Shown: positions 1-13,800 of the stretch, piece by piece
Numbering within the stretch: position 1 is the first letter of the stretch
How the letters are laid out: every line of letters starts with the position of its first letter
NCBI RefSeq assembly: GCF_965638725.1
Contig: NC_134949.1
Span: forward strand, 39,522,151 to 39,586,150
DNA: 64,000 nucleotides
Direction: 5' to 3'
Origin: Aptenodytes patagonicus
Taxonomy: Eukaryota > Chordata > Aves > Sphenisciformes > Spheniscidae
Notes under the pieces: model-generated
Databases searched by the model: none
Told to the model about the DNA's origin: nothing
What the model saw: the letters and a program-made list of their open reading frames with translations, nothing else
Made by a program: the position numbers and the translations under genes

Positions 1-3000
1 GGTAGCAAAAAGAAGGAGCATCTTGAATTAAGTAGTGAGAGTCCCCTCCCATGACCTAGCTGTCATAGTGGCAAAGATGAGGGGGTTTATTCCACCAGAG
101 AAATACTTGCTGAGAAAATCTGCTATGGGTGGCCCATGAACAGGCTTGCCTGATGGCCAGCCAAGCCTTTCGGCATAGCTGAGAGCACTTCTTCCCGCTC
201 CTGAGATCTCTTGTTTGCAATGTCACTATCTCCTGGAAAAAAGACTCTGGACAGGAAAGGCAGAGGAAGTCTTTTTGATGAATTCCTGGATCTGGGAGAT
301 ACCAAGATGCTCCACCCCGTCTCTGTGCCCCAGACTTTACAGAGGGTGCCCAGAGTGGCAGGGGAGGACCACCATGCTGGGCACTGTGCTCAGCCCTCTC
401 TGCACACCCAAGCTCCACACTGGCAGAACACCGATCGATGGCTTTGAAGCAGTTCTTTCAAAGTTTTTTTCACACATTTCTAGATGAATTTGCCTGTGTA
501 CTTGTCTTTAGCAGTTCAGCTTAATTGCAACTTTTAATCTCTGTTCCCCTTTCCTGAGATACCCTCTCTAAAATAATGTAAGAAATAACTCCCCCAAAGC
601 TTTATGAAATTTTGCAGAAGCAAATAAATTACACCTGGCAGCAGGAAGACATCGCTTCACTCGTTTTCCTTCCGGAGGAGCCAGAGAGCTTAAAATGAAA
701 GTAGATGCAGCAGGTGGGGTACATTTCCAGCTTTCCCTTTCTCTCCTAAAGAGGGAGCTAGAAAGCTAGGTGGGGTTTTGTTGGTGGTGTTTTTTTCAAC
801 TAACCTCGTAACTGTTGCATCCCATTAATTCAATTAATTTTCTATTATTTCTTTAAAATACTGAGGGTGGAAATAATTTTACTTGCATTCAGTGGTTCCT
901 TTAATCAAGTTTTAGGCTGTCAGAAAAAGAGCTGAGCGGCAAAGTGCTAATAGAAAAAAACTAATGAATAGATGTTTGATTAATATCCAGGCTTGGCTTA
1001 AATGTGGCATATGTGGTGCACTGTAGCTATTTTTTATCGATTTTACATCTTAAAAATAATAAGTAGAAACAAGGGAAGCTTTCCTAAGTGCCATGCCGAT
1101 ATTCCCACACTGACATTGAAGGTCAGATGTTGTATTTCTGCAGTAACACCCCTGCTCCCCCACACCTCAATAACTCCCAGTCTCCAAGGTGTCAACTTAT
1201 TGCCAGAAAAATGAAAATAATAGTGTCCTCTTGTCTTGAACACTATATACAGTTCAGATCATGCAATTCTGAGAAAGACGTATTGAAATTGGAATATGTT
1301 CAGAGAATAGCAATCTATGTACGTTGCTCATTGTATGTGAGCACCGGGGAGGGAAAAGTATTATTTAAGGTAAGGAAAGTCCTGGCTGAAGAACAAATGC
1401 ATAGGAATTGTCTTTAAATGTAGTTACATTAAAAGATGACTCCTAAAAATTAGAGCAGCCTTCAGCTGAACAGGAGAGACAAAAACGTCATTACTTCTGA
1501 AATCAAATATCACCATGTATAAGCATTTATGAAGAAGATAGGTGTGGTTTCCACCAAAACAGGCACTAGATACAATTGCATTAGAAATCCCTTCTAATCC
1601 CTATTCCTCAAAAGAGGGATTTTTTAAAAACAAAAGTAATGCTAGCATTGGGATAAATGAAAAGGCCATTCCCAAGAGATTTGACAACTGATCTGTAAGA
1701 CGTCTTTTGACCCTTTATGCAGAAGACTGGTGGTAGCAGTACATGCCAGAGGTGAGCCCACCTTGGCCTTCTAGGATGGACTATTATTTCTGCATGGAAG
1801 TTTCTTCCCTGAATTTGAAATGGAGCTTATTAAAAAAAGAATATGAAGCCACTTTGTTTATTAGTCTTACACACCTGTATCCTGGGGAATTAACTAAATT
1901 TTCCTCTGTTATCCTGGTGGAGATCCTGGTTTTCATTAATATAGACATCTAACTGAGGGAGGAAGCTGAAGAAGGCTAATAAAAAGAATATCAATATTTG
2001 TTCTGATGGTGGTAACATTAACAAACCTGCTGACCTGTTCTGTATTTTCCTCTATGCCTTTTGCCAATTATTTTATACGTTTCTATTTCCATTTCTCCTT
2101 CTAAAGACAGAAGTAATAGTTCCTGCCATCTCCTGTAAAATGCTGTGAAACCTGGCAAAACAAACTGCAGCGTCTGAATGAGAAGTTTCTATTTCCTAGA
2201 GTACATCTGTTTAAAGAAAATCCCATCTGTGAGATGCTGTAGATTTAGTGTCTGATAAAGAATGGCCAAAAGTCTCTGGAATTTTAATGTGGTTCACCTT
2301 GAAAGAAATGAAGTGGCAGTAAAATCAACCACACTTTTAGGTTTCTTGAATAAGATAGTCAAACACTTCCTCTTTCAGGGATGAACTATGAACCTATTCT
2401 ACTCTCTGTGAGAATCTTCACACCTTCCCCAAAAGAAAGATATGCTTCAAATGCTTACCTTTCCTGTTGAAATTGCCTGACTTATGCAAGTGTTGATCCA
2501 GCCTATAATCATCCACGATCACTTTTAGACAATTTCCTATTAGCCTGTTGTAGTTTTGCATGCTGCAAAATCAGCTGGGGAGTTTTAAAACGCGTTTGAA
2601 AGTAGGCTAAGGGAGTTGAATGCCCTGATGAAAGTGGAATTTGGATACTTTGTATGTTCCTCTGGAATTAAGGTATTATGGAGAATTATTGAAAAATGAT
2701 TACAAAACACTGGGAATAATCTGAGAAATACACTTGAAGTCTCCCCGCAACTCTGCTAGCTTCTATAATGATTTGTCTGGCAAGCTTTGCTCTCTGTAAA
2801 TCTATGGTTTGTGCTGTTAGATTTTATTTACATTTGATTCGCTACAGAGGATACTTCTCTCAGAAAAGTAATATCCTAACATAAAAAAACCACATTGCCC
2901 AAAAAGGTATTGCTTTACTTGAATTTACAATTTGTAAGTCTAGGCACAGAGTTTATTATACCCTATGTCTGTGACACAAATAATACAGCTTTTAAATTTA

Positions 3001-6000
3001 AAAATAAAAAGTCCAGTTCTTATCCATTTTACTATTTTAATGTCCCTGTTGCATCTTCATTCTGGGCCTGATTCAAAGTTTACAGAAGTAAAGGGATTGC
3101 TATCCATTGAATTCAGGAGATATTGGGTTGGTCCTCAGTAGATTTAACAGAGATACAAAACTCTTTTATAATGTTCAGCAAACCTAAGTAGCTGCCATAT
3201 ATGCCTTTTTGTGGTTAATTACCACATGCTTTTGCTGCCACAAAGGTTGCTTGAGACAAAGTTTTGGCTTTTTCTCTCTTTGACAAATGAGCTCCTGTAT
3301 TGTAACTTTAAACTCTACTTGAAGATACTGGATGAGATTTTCCTGCTGCAGTTAACTTGCTTGTCTAAAGCAGCCAAAGAACACAGGAAGTTTCCTCCTC
3401 TGGTTGAGAAATCATCCCTCATTTGTGACTGAACTGCTTTGCTCCAATGAAGCATAAATATTATTTGTATAGTACAAAGCACTACCTCATACTAGCAAAC
3501 AGTGAGAAAAAAACTTAATTGCTGGTACCACTATTTGACCATTTGAAAAAGCAAAGTAATTGCATTTCAATGAGCTGTCTCAAAAGGCTTTTTTTGGACA
3601 TTTAGGGGCTTTTAGATACTTACATTTAGATATCTTCAGATATTTAGGAGACAGGAACGCTGAGCTCACTTGCAAAGGAGGAGAAAATTGTAAATGATCG
3701 AGGAAGATGCCCAAAGACATGGCCATTTTAGAAAATGTCACCATTAGCATTTCTCATCCCCTTTGGCTGGCGAAGCCTGTTCCTGTGATCAGGTGGTAGC
3801 TGTGGTTAGTCTCACATTTATGCCATTTTTTTAATGTTTTCCTGAAAAGTATCTTTGAATTGAGCAGTCTTACCCAGCCAGAAAAATTAACACCTGCCTT
3901 TACATGGCACGCCCTTGTATAGTGTGTTCTAACCTCCTGCCGGTCCTATACATCTCAGTCTGTCGTATGCACCATATGCTGGCTCAGCTAATCATACATC
4001 AGGTCCTTACAACGGTCATATCATTCATCTTCATGTTTTGCCAAGGTCAGGCCTCCTGTTGTTCCTCGGTTCATTAAGGCTATGCTCTCCACAGAGCCAG
4101 TGGAAAAATGCTTCAAAAAAGATGGTAATCAGGTGAACTGGATTCCACCTGGAAAGGTGGAGATATAATTGTCAAGAAATCTTATTTTCTACAGATGGCA
4201 ATGGGATGGATTACTGGTACGTTATGAGTAACCAAAACAGGCTTCTGTGGGTTTTTTGAGGGGCTGGATTCCCGTAGTCCGCAATGGTTTCATGAGGCAG
4301 CTGCCGGCACCTTGTCGTTGACTTTGGCTGAAGACTTCATAGTCATTCATCCCAAAATCCCTCAGCCCCACGCTTGCTGGTGCCATCCGGTCGGGTCAGA
4401 TGTTCTGGCTGACCAAGAGTCTGAGGTGAAACCTTTCACAGCCCTTGCCTCTAACATGAGCTTGGAAGTCATATGGAGGGACTCATATCCTGCACGACAG
4501 TGCCTGAATTCCGTCGTCTTCTCCTGTTGCACTTAGGCACCCAAATTCCTGCCTCTTCAAAGATGGGTGTGGAAAGGCAGGGACAGGCTGGTCCTCGAAG
4601 GCAGCTGCCCAGGTCTGTCTTGCAACGTCTAGTACCAATTTTATTTGGGGGTAACTTAACCTAAGTTTTTTCTCTCACATTGTTAATTGGTTTTTTGTGT
4701 GGTTTTGGTTTTTTTTACGTTGCAAACTGAATTAATAATCTTTGCCTTCATAAGTATTCTCATCATGAAATCCCAAAATATTATTTACAGACCTCCTGAA
4801 GGCCATCATTGGAGAAGTAAGCAAACTAGCAATTTTTAAGGGTAAGTAATAGGCAATTTGTTTTTGCACCTCACTCCCTCCCACAGTTTTCCATCAGGAG
4901 ACCATGTGCTCAGGGTGTTCAACCTGTATTTTTCACTCCTTAGGCTGGTTATAGCTCTGAGGCTCAGCTTCATAAGCACACGTGGCTTTTCTAACTCAGG
5001 AACAGGTCTTCAAGGACCCTGTACAGTTTGTGAGATTTGAGAAACTGTGTGTACATATTTGGTCTGCCTCCCTCCCTTTCCTTGCTCTGTTTATACCAGC
5101 AGTTTGTATTATTCAAATAGCCAAAGCCATCATGCCAAAACAGTAAGAGAAGCTCTCTGCCCCAAAGACTGTCCCTTAGCGTAACACTGGGAAAAACACG
5201 AGGGTGGACACGACCAAATAGGAAAGTAGGCATATACAGACAACATGACCTGGAACACTGAGAACTGCATAGGAATTATCTTTGTATACATACATGCAAG
5301 TGGGATTTTGTAGTGTTTGTGTCTCACGAAGGGGCAGTTTGAGTTAGGTGAGCTGATTTCCCATTAAATTAATCTCACGGAGTTGCTTCATTGTAGCATG
5401 TAGAAGGTCCCAGGAGTCACCTGGCTGGCTGTGCTAATGGGCTTTGCTCACTGTGGGCTTCCTACGCCTGTGGGGACACAGCCTGAGCACGCTGTGACAC
5501 AAGTGAGGCAGGGGCAAGAAGGGGATAAGGGATGGGTGAGCTAGAAGAGGGAAAAATGATCAGGCAGGAGGAGGTGGACAGTATTCATGGAACGACTACT
5601 GACCAACCTGTAATAAAACACCCACTTTACCCCAGGGGTTGGGAACTGTGTGTGTTTGGAGAGAGGCCAGAGACAAAAAAATAATGAAAGAAATTAATTT
5701 GAGGAGCATATGGGAGGATACTGAGCACTTGGCACATATGAAGGCAGACCACATTAGACATAGATGATGTGAGGGGAAAGAGGCAGCACAAAAAAACATC
5801 AGAGTAGCCAAGGGCAGTGTAATTAAGGCTAAAAGAGGGGATCTGTGAAAGAAGAGAGTCATGACGACTTGACAGTGCTGCTTGTCCACTGCCACTTGCG
5901 GGCGAGGAGGAGAGCAGCACAGCCACGGCACTGGCAGAGAAGCATTTCCACAGCCGAGCAATGTGAACTTCAGCTTCAGTGACCACCTGGGATGCTCAAA

Positions 6001-9000
6001 GCTTATGCCTTTCCCAAAGAGCAAAAAGGAGCTCTGTGTAACATCTGCACCCAGTTTTGGTGTCCGAGCCCAAAGTTAGAAAACACATTTTGGTTTTGGG
6101 CCCAGCTGTAGAGCTCTGCTTGTTGCTTTTGGATGAGGCTTGTGGGGAAGAGCACCTCTTTGCCCTGCCAGAGGGGAAGGAGTGCCCCTAGCTCAGCTTT
6201 TTGCTTTATGTGCCAGTAATATGTCCCACCGGCCCTCAGAGCAGTATGCTCAAGGTAACAAAACAAAAGCATCATTTTTCTCTGCAGTTTAACTTTTTCT
6301 ACCATACCTCTTTTTCCTTGTGGGAATTTCATTAGAACGCATGGCATTCTTTGGAGGTATAGCATACATTTTTTCTGAGAGTCGCAGGCTTAAAAACCTG
6401 TGGTAGCACCAGGCAGGTTTGTTTCCTGTCATTTATTGCCCTGCTAGTACGAACACTTATTTTTTTCTAAAGCACATATCTTGTGGTCAGCTGCATCTGG
6501 TGCTAATACACAATTACGGTAAATTTACATTTTACCAGCTGAAATTTCCTGTAAGCCTTTTGTGGGCTAGCAATACAAAATGAAACTAAGCAAGCCTGTT
6601 CTAACAAATGAGAAATATTATTTGATTTGATTTATTTTTGTTTGTTTGTTTTTGCATAACAGTAGCTGGACTGGCTGCTGTCCTACCACAGCTTGTGCCA
6701 AGCATGGAAAAAGCATATGGCAAATAATAATTTTTAAGATATTCACAGACATTTTCCTCTGTTACAATAAACCTGGATACTCTGCAGGGCCTTATGGGTG
6801 GGGATGTTTCTAGTGATCAGTCAGCTCTGAAGGAGCTTGCAAAAGATCTGTTTTGCTCTGTGTATCGGTCTAAGCTGTGCATAAGAACAAGAACATCATG
6901 GTTTCCTACTTGTTATCTCACATTAATGTGTGCAGCTCCTAGAGGCATAGTCCCCAGGGCCAAAGGGGTTTGCTTTACATGACTTAAAAAGAAGTGGCTG
7001 GTGCCATTATGTATAGGTAGTATAAGGTATGAGTAAGTATTAGATAGCATATGTAGCTGAAACTTTATTCTGTAGGGCTTCAACTGTGACTGGAGATTCC
7101 CTACTGTGATACGTATAATGAATAATGCTGGTAATGAAAATTACATTTTTTCTCCTTTCCAAGGGAAAAAGGAAGGTGATCAGAACTAGCAGCATCCTTA
7201 TTTGTTGGTTGTTCCTATGTAAAATGCTTTCCTGTGTCCCCATGTTCACCATCCAGAAGAGAGGAGGATTCAGTTTGTTCAACCCTTTGCTTTCTGTTGA
7301 CTAGACAAGCCAGGAAATGTGCAAAATCTTTTTTCTCAGCTGGCAATCTTTCCTCAAGCTGATCTTTCATAATCAGGCAGATGAAGATAAGCACTCACTG
7401 TGCTGGTCCAGGATGGAGGCGGAGACTACTGAACCCTGCTGCCATGGGGCTAGCTGAGCACCTCGCCTGCCTGGAGGGCTGAATCCAAACAGCACTGCCT
7501 TGATTCAGTTTGCGCCCAGGCTGGCTGATGTAAGGGGATTTGAGGACCTACCATTCGACCTTGTGTGGTGCTTTGTGCCATGCTTGGCTAAAGTGTGTGA
7601 TATGTGCTGATTCGATAATCACATGCGTGAGCTTTGCCTTGGCATTGCATAGGTGGGTGAAGAAACAAGCTGCGTGGTGCTATAAAGCCCCACATCTCTG
7701 CTGAGCAGTTTGCTTTTGCTTGGAGGAAATAATTTCTGCAGTGCGAAGGTACCTGGGAACACTGCATGTTTTCTTTAAAGTGTGGTGCTTTGCGGCCTAG
7801 GACAGCAGAAAGTCATGTGGTAAAGGCACTGGCGACCTTTTGTACAGGCTGACAGAAAGTGGGGAGCAAGCAAAACATTCAAAGTACCTTTTCCTTGGGT
7901 GTATTTGCTCGTGTTTTAGATATCTTTCCAACCTGACCTTTTGAAAACCATCTGTTTACACATCCCACACACAGCTAGATCAGCAGTGTGAGCCAGTGAG
8001 GGATGGGACTAGAAATGCAGAGCCGAGCGGGGTATAACTGCCTCGCTTGCACCACACCAGCCAGGTGTGCCCTCTGCCCAGCCTCCCCAGCTGGGTGCCA
8101 GGGGCTGACCCAGGCCTGGGAGATGGTGAGGCTCCTGCACCCTCCTTGGGGCTAGTGTAGAGGCTGTGACCGCATGGGACTGTAGTCCGACCTTCGTCAT
8201 CTCCCAGAAGTTCCCAGCTGCTGTGTATGACATCTCAGTGTCCCGTGGCCTGGGTTAGATCAGTCATCAAAGGGCTCTTGGCCATCAAGGGCAGCGTATG
8301 GTGTGCAGCTGTGCCAGGATGAGGGGGCTGCGGGACAGCCCGACAGCTCTCCTCCCCAGTGCATGGCACTGTGAGCCTTTCTGCTCCAGATGACCTGGAG
8401 TGTACGCCTTTTCATGGCCATTTTCTGTATCCTGACAGTACTGGAAACCATAGGAGAAAGAGCTTCACTAGCTTGATCCTTAACAGGAATTTGTGGCTGC
8501 ATGTTACTATAGTTGCGTGTTACAGAGAACAGATTCATAAAGGGATGTATCCAAAGGTGTGGTGCTAATCAGTGCCACAGTACTTTTAATTTAGGCACCC
8601 GGATCTGGCAGTGCCGTTTCCACAGCATCTGCCCTCCTCATGCAGAGGATGTGGGAGAGTAGGAGAGGGGGAAAGCTTCCCGAGAAAGTGGATCTCTTCA
8701 CTGCAGTGTCACAGAAACCATATGCATCAAAGAGATTTTGCTGATAGGAGCTTCTATAGCTTAGCTGTATGACTAAAATCCCAAGGACAAAGTCATCGTG
8801 TGGATATGCATGCACATATGGACATATATGAGTAGCCCAGACTCATCCCAGACTCTGCAAGCAGAAAATTTTTTGATGCAATTTCAAAATTCCTGACTGT
8901 GCTTTGTTCCAGTAATAGTAATGGACTATAGCCATTTAAAGCTGTAACCTGGCTTGGGTGAGGATAGAGCTGCCTCCCAGGTCTGCCTGAGCTGCATACT

Positions 9001-9640
9001 CTTTGCTTTCCTCGTCACAAGGTGCAGCTTCTCAGTGTACAATTAACTTGAAGAGCAGACTTTTATTTTGATTTGGGAGGAGGGAGGAGGCACCTTTGAC
9101 AAACTCACTGGGGAAGATAAACTAGGTGAGAGTACTTTCGGAAGGTCATACCGTACATAACAACACAGCAGAGGGACCTGGCCTCAGCAGGCGAAGCAGA
9201 AGATGCATCACTATTAAAGCCGAATAGCAGGGTGGTCTGTAAACAGAGGTGAGAGCTGATAGCTGTCCATTGGCCTCCAAAGTTGGTGGAGACCACAGAA
9301 CAGCATATAGGAAGAGTTCAGTGGTCCCTTCTCTAGCATTTTATACACAAATGTAAAAAGAACTTAGTGAAGGCTGGCACGGACGAGTGATTTGCATTGC
9401 ACTTTATCAAGTCTCAAGGAACGAATGAATGGTTTCATACCACACCAACAACTCCCACTAAATACAGTTTGGTATTTGGCATTAAATTGGAAAGCACACC
9501 TCTATAGTTTGCATGTAGATCTACAATTTAGAACAACTTGATTCAAGATCTAGCAGGGTCCTTGTGCCATAGGCTAATTGTGCAATATCAGACTGACCCT
9601 TAAGTGGAATTAACAACTGTGAAATCTGATTTCACCCTTT
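1..9640. other. Gene-free AT-rich flank, left part
   Basis: I see no recognisable gene, RNA gene or well-preserved repeat here. Open frames are all under about 145 codons, mutually overlapping on both strands, and none resembles a family I know. The stretch lies 3' of IFNG on the side where DYRK2 is expected in amniotes, but no DYRK2-like kinase exon was recognised. A few sub-regions around 5.5-6.0 kb and 8.0-8.4 kb are somewhat richer in G+C, without a CpG island. Confidence 0.6.
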
Positions 9641-10860
9641 CTGAATTTCAATGGCTTTATTCTTCCCCATTTAGCTTTCATTTTCACTCACCTCTGTTGA
9701 TGGTTATCATTCATTCTTAGATTCTCTTTATCTGATATTTCTTCAGTCATACTTTTTGTGTTGTTGCATGCCAGATCAGTTAAATTCCTTGAGGGTTGAT
9801 AAGCCTGGCTTCAGATTTTCATGAAAAGACATCTGAAGAGATGATCCTATCCACAGATAGAACCACTCGTTTGCTTTGAAAATGTCCACCTTTCCAAGTG
9901 ATAGATATATCTTCTGCTTCTTGTACTCCACTGGCGTAGCTGTTCCCGGTCTTTCCTGACTTCTCCCTGGCCAGACTCATAGTCAGTATCCCAAAATCAT
10001 CCAACAGTTAACTGCCATTTTTTTGTCTCAGTATCTTGGCTTTTGTGATACTTCTTTTCCCTACCTGTAGTTTCATCTGTTTGTTTAGACTGAGGATCTT
10101 CCTCTTCACCTGCTCCAACTTGCTGTGGCAGTTTCTCAAGCTACATTGTGGATTCCTGCTCTTACTCTTTTGGTAGTTTATATCCTTCACTCTTGTTTCT
10201 TAATAATCTCATTCACAGGCAGGCATTCAGCTTTATCTCTGTGCTAAGGAAAATCCACTCCACCCCTTGAACTTGTCTTTTTCTACCCAAACTGAAGTCC
10301 CTGTGCTCTCTATGAATGACCAACACCAACTTCAGTTCAGTATGGTCAAATGGAGTCATACTTTTCTTCCTAAGTCGCTTCCTTCTATATCCAGGCTAGC
10401 AACCTTTCCTCAGCCCTGCAAGTCAGGTATCTCCTTCAGGCCAGCTCTGTTTGAGTCGTCACAATCCAGTTGTCACTGAGTCTTGCAAGTTCTACAGAAT
10501 CTACAAACACACTGCCACCAAACACAACACTACTTCCAGATACACAGTTAAAAATTAACAGCCAGGTTTTTATTATATCTTCATTTTCATTCTTGTTCTA
10601 CTCCAGCACCCTTTCTCTGGTCTTGAGCAATGCAGTCTTCTTGTTTATGCTGGTTCAAGATGTTTCAATCTTAGTTTTCTCAGTGTGTCACATTAACCAG
10701 GTTGCCATCCGCACTGCATCCCTCAGCAGATTTCCCTTTCTCCTTTGTGTCAAAATCTACCTGTATGCATTGGCATGGCTTTTTACCCTCCCTCTCATCT
10801 TCTGTGCATCGTAGCGATGTCTTCTAGCTGGAGACTGTTTTTCTTCTGCTTCACACATTG
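9640..10860 (+). other. Strand-skewed pyrimidine-rich block
   Basis: For roughly 1.2 kb the plus strand is visibly enriched in C and T over A and G, with many CTT, TCC and TTC words and few purine runs. It contains short open frames at 10267-10479 and 10470-10814 that look like by-products of this skew. It is not a simple repeat. It may be an eroded transposable element or an old transcribed unit, but I could not match it to a family. Confidence 0.35.
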
Positions 10861-13800
10861 AACTATATCATGGTTATACATAATTTCTAAGAAAAGATCT
10901 GGGTTGTTTTAGAACCTGATGTTGTCCAGTTTCCAGAGGTATGAGAAAGTGGGCAGGAGATTCCTCCCTCACCTACACATCTACTGGCTTGGTATAAATT
11001 ATCAGCAAATACTGGTTTTACTTTGGGGATAAAAGTCTTATAGGACCACATGTCTGCTTCAAATTGGTCTTCTAAACTCAGTGCTACCCATCTAAAGCTG
11101 CTGAGACAAACATGCGTACGCAAGCTGGTGAGACCTACCAGGGTCCTACCAGACCTACCATTTTTCATATATTTTCTTGAAATTTTTGGAAGCAACTCCC
11201 TGGATAAAGAGTGCACTTATTTGAGGCAGTTGTGCCTCACTTATTTGAGTCAGCACTGGCCTCTTGTAAGTGCCTTTGACCCCACAGCCTACTGTATGCG
11301 CAAGACTCAGGAGCAGCCTGTGGTTTCACTAGATATTTTTTCTAGCAGAAAAACCCCTCGCAGAACTGTAGCCTTTGCTATGGGGAAATTGGTTAGCCTC
11401 ATATGGCACACCCTGATCATGTTTCCCAACAGCATAAAGCTGAAGCAGAATACCAAAAGATTTAACAGCTTCTAGCTGGAAAGTCCTGTGTCTAAAAGTG
11501 GAGAACATGAGGTCAGCCCGTTTGCCTCAGGAATTCAAAAAGTATTACAAGAAATTGAAATTTTCTAGCCAACAGAAATAACCAATTCAGTAAATCTGTG
11601 GTATTTTCTACAACTTTTTCATTAAGAGGGGAGTGGAGAAGTGAAATGCAAACCTCCCAAGGTTCCTATTGTACCTATGAATTTCTCTTGTAAATTATCT
11701 CACTGGCCTTGTTACCTTATCACTTTGAGGTACGTACCTTGCTATCTGTCTCAAGAGGAGTATAAGTGTAATATTTTATATCTAACCCTACTGCATAAGC
11801 AACCTGGAACACAAGTAAGTAACAAAAAAGCTCCCTTTTTATTTTCATCCTTCCCAAAAATGGTAACAATGAAACATTGTGAGCCAGGACTCCAGCTGGG
11901 AAACTCCAAATTCCATTTTAAACAAAAGTAAATGAGTCTTGCCAGGTAAGGTCTGGCACAAAATTTAGCTTATATACAATGTAAATCAACAAATCCTAAA
12001 ATTCCGCAAGAGTAATGATACTATTCCCACAGCTTCTGCAGTCCAGCTTGTCATGTCTTGGGAATCCTGTTTCCTCAGCAAATAGGTTTACTATAGGACG
12101 GTAACCCCAACGCTGCAGTGATAACTGCTCAAGAATGTGAAAATGAGTCATTTCCAGCTGAAGTCATACATGTTAATTACCGCTCCAGCTTAACGGCAAA
12201 CGAGTAAACCAGCCTAGAAAGTACAGAATTAATTAAATTACAGACATAAATTGCTTTATTAGTGTAAGATATTAAACATGGTTGAATCAATGTGTATAAG
12301 TTTCCACTTATGGAAAAATATTACCTTCCTTGGAAAACAGGTGGGGGCAGGAGCGGAAGGCTTGAGGAGCTGGATGGAAACATTCAATGAATTCAGCCTC
12401 TCCTGAGGTAGCACGCACCGAGTGTGGATGCTGTAATGCTCCACACGCTCACACACACACCCCATCCTTAGCAGCAGCCCCTGAAGCTGGGTTGATTTAC
12501 CCCTCGGCTGTAGAGGTGATGATTCACCTGCAGCATTAGAGGAGATCACAGCAATTGGCCTGGGTCAGGATGCGAGCCCAGAGCTTCGGGCTACCTTCCT
12601 CAGTCCGCCAGAGAGGGGACCACAGACCTGTTCCCTCACAGGTACCCATCCCCGGGTGGGCTCACTCGAGACATGCTTCTCCGTTCACTCGCAGCTGAGG
12701 TGAACACTCACAATCGCTTTGCACCTAAACACGGTTATCTCCAGCCACATTTTCCTTCTCATTCTTCAGCTGAGAAAACCCATTTCCATGGTGCTTGTTT
12801 GCCCTGCCTTTCTGCATCTGCAATACGGATGTGTCTGAGCAATTTTTAATTACCATGGGTGATATCCCTTTTAATGTATTTTTTTTTAAATCTGATTTTT
12901 AAAGAATATGAATCATTAATTTTTTTCTTGTAAAGCATTATCAATCAATGGGTGATACAGTCTCTCTCTATGCCCTTGTAGTAATAGTCACCCTTGACTT
13001 GACATTAGCCACTCCTTTTCACTGTTTTCTTTACTATCTTGGAAAAGTAACCACAAACTGTTTTTTGATGCCCATATTTTTTATTACTTTATTGTCACTT
13101 TGCTTTTATGAGTCAGCCAGACAACTTGTTCAATAGCCCTGTGACTAATTTAGTGCCTTTTTTTCTACAAATAAGATCATTTAAGTGCTACTTTAATGCC
13201 TTGCGTTTGAAATCTTTGCTCCTTTGCTGCAAACTGTGCTCACGTCTTAGCTTTGATCTGAGTAAGATCACGGTGGGATTCATTCCTCTTCTTAATAAAA
13301 GTCTGTTCACCTCAGAATTGCTACAGTTGGCTAGACCATCTCTGCTTGCAAGCGGTCCAGCAAGAGCAGGTATGTAATGCTCTATATTAGAGATATGCAG
13401 GGAATCCATGGCTCCTTTGAGCCATACCTTGCTGTGAGCTATGGTAGCAGTTACCCTCCATTTCACGAGGTCTATGGTTTGATTTTCTGTTGTTTTAGCC
13501 ACTTGTGCAAGCTGAAGGCAGGTGGGGGTCGGAGCTGAGCTGCGTGCAATGTTCCTGGCAGGTCCTTTGTTTCTCAGCCCAGGGGTGAATTTCTGTCCAC
13601 ACAGCTCAGTAATTCTTAACATTGTGTGTCTGGTGGAAAGAAAATTTGGCTTGCCTCTGGCACTCTGAGGCAGATGTGGTGATACAAAACCAGGCTATCA
13701 AATGGTGGTACTGCATTGGACCTTTTCTTCTGAATGTCATTACAGACCTTCCCCTCACCACAGCCTTCTCAAACACACGAAAGCTAGCGTTTCCTTTTCA

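Noticed and set aside
5596-6024. 142-codon minus-strand open frame with hydrophobic stretches
   Set aside because: A second frame is open over the same bases, and the hydrophobicity follows from base composition. No transmembrane family was recognised.
11050-11475. 141-codon plus-strand open frame
   Set aside because: No recognisable motif and no splice or regulatory context. It overlaps an open frame on the other strand.
13188-13622. 144-codon minus-strand open frame
   Set aside because: No domain, no neighbouring exons, and a similar-length frame follows on the opposite strand; judged chance.
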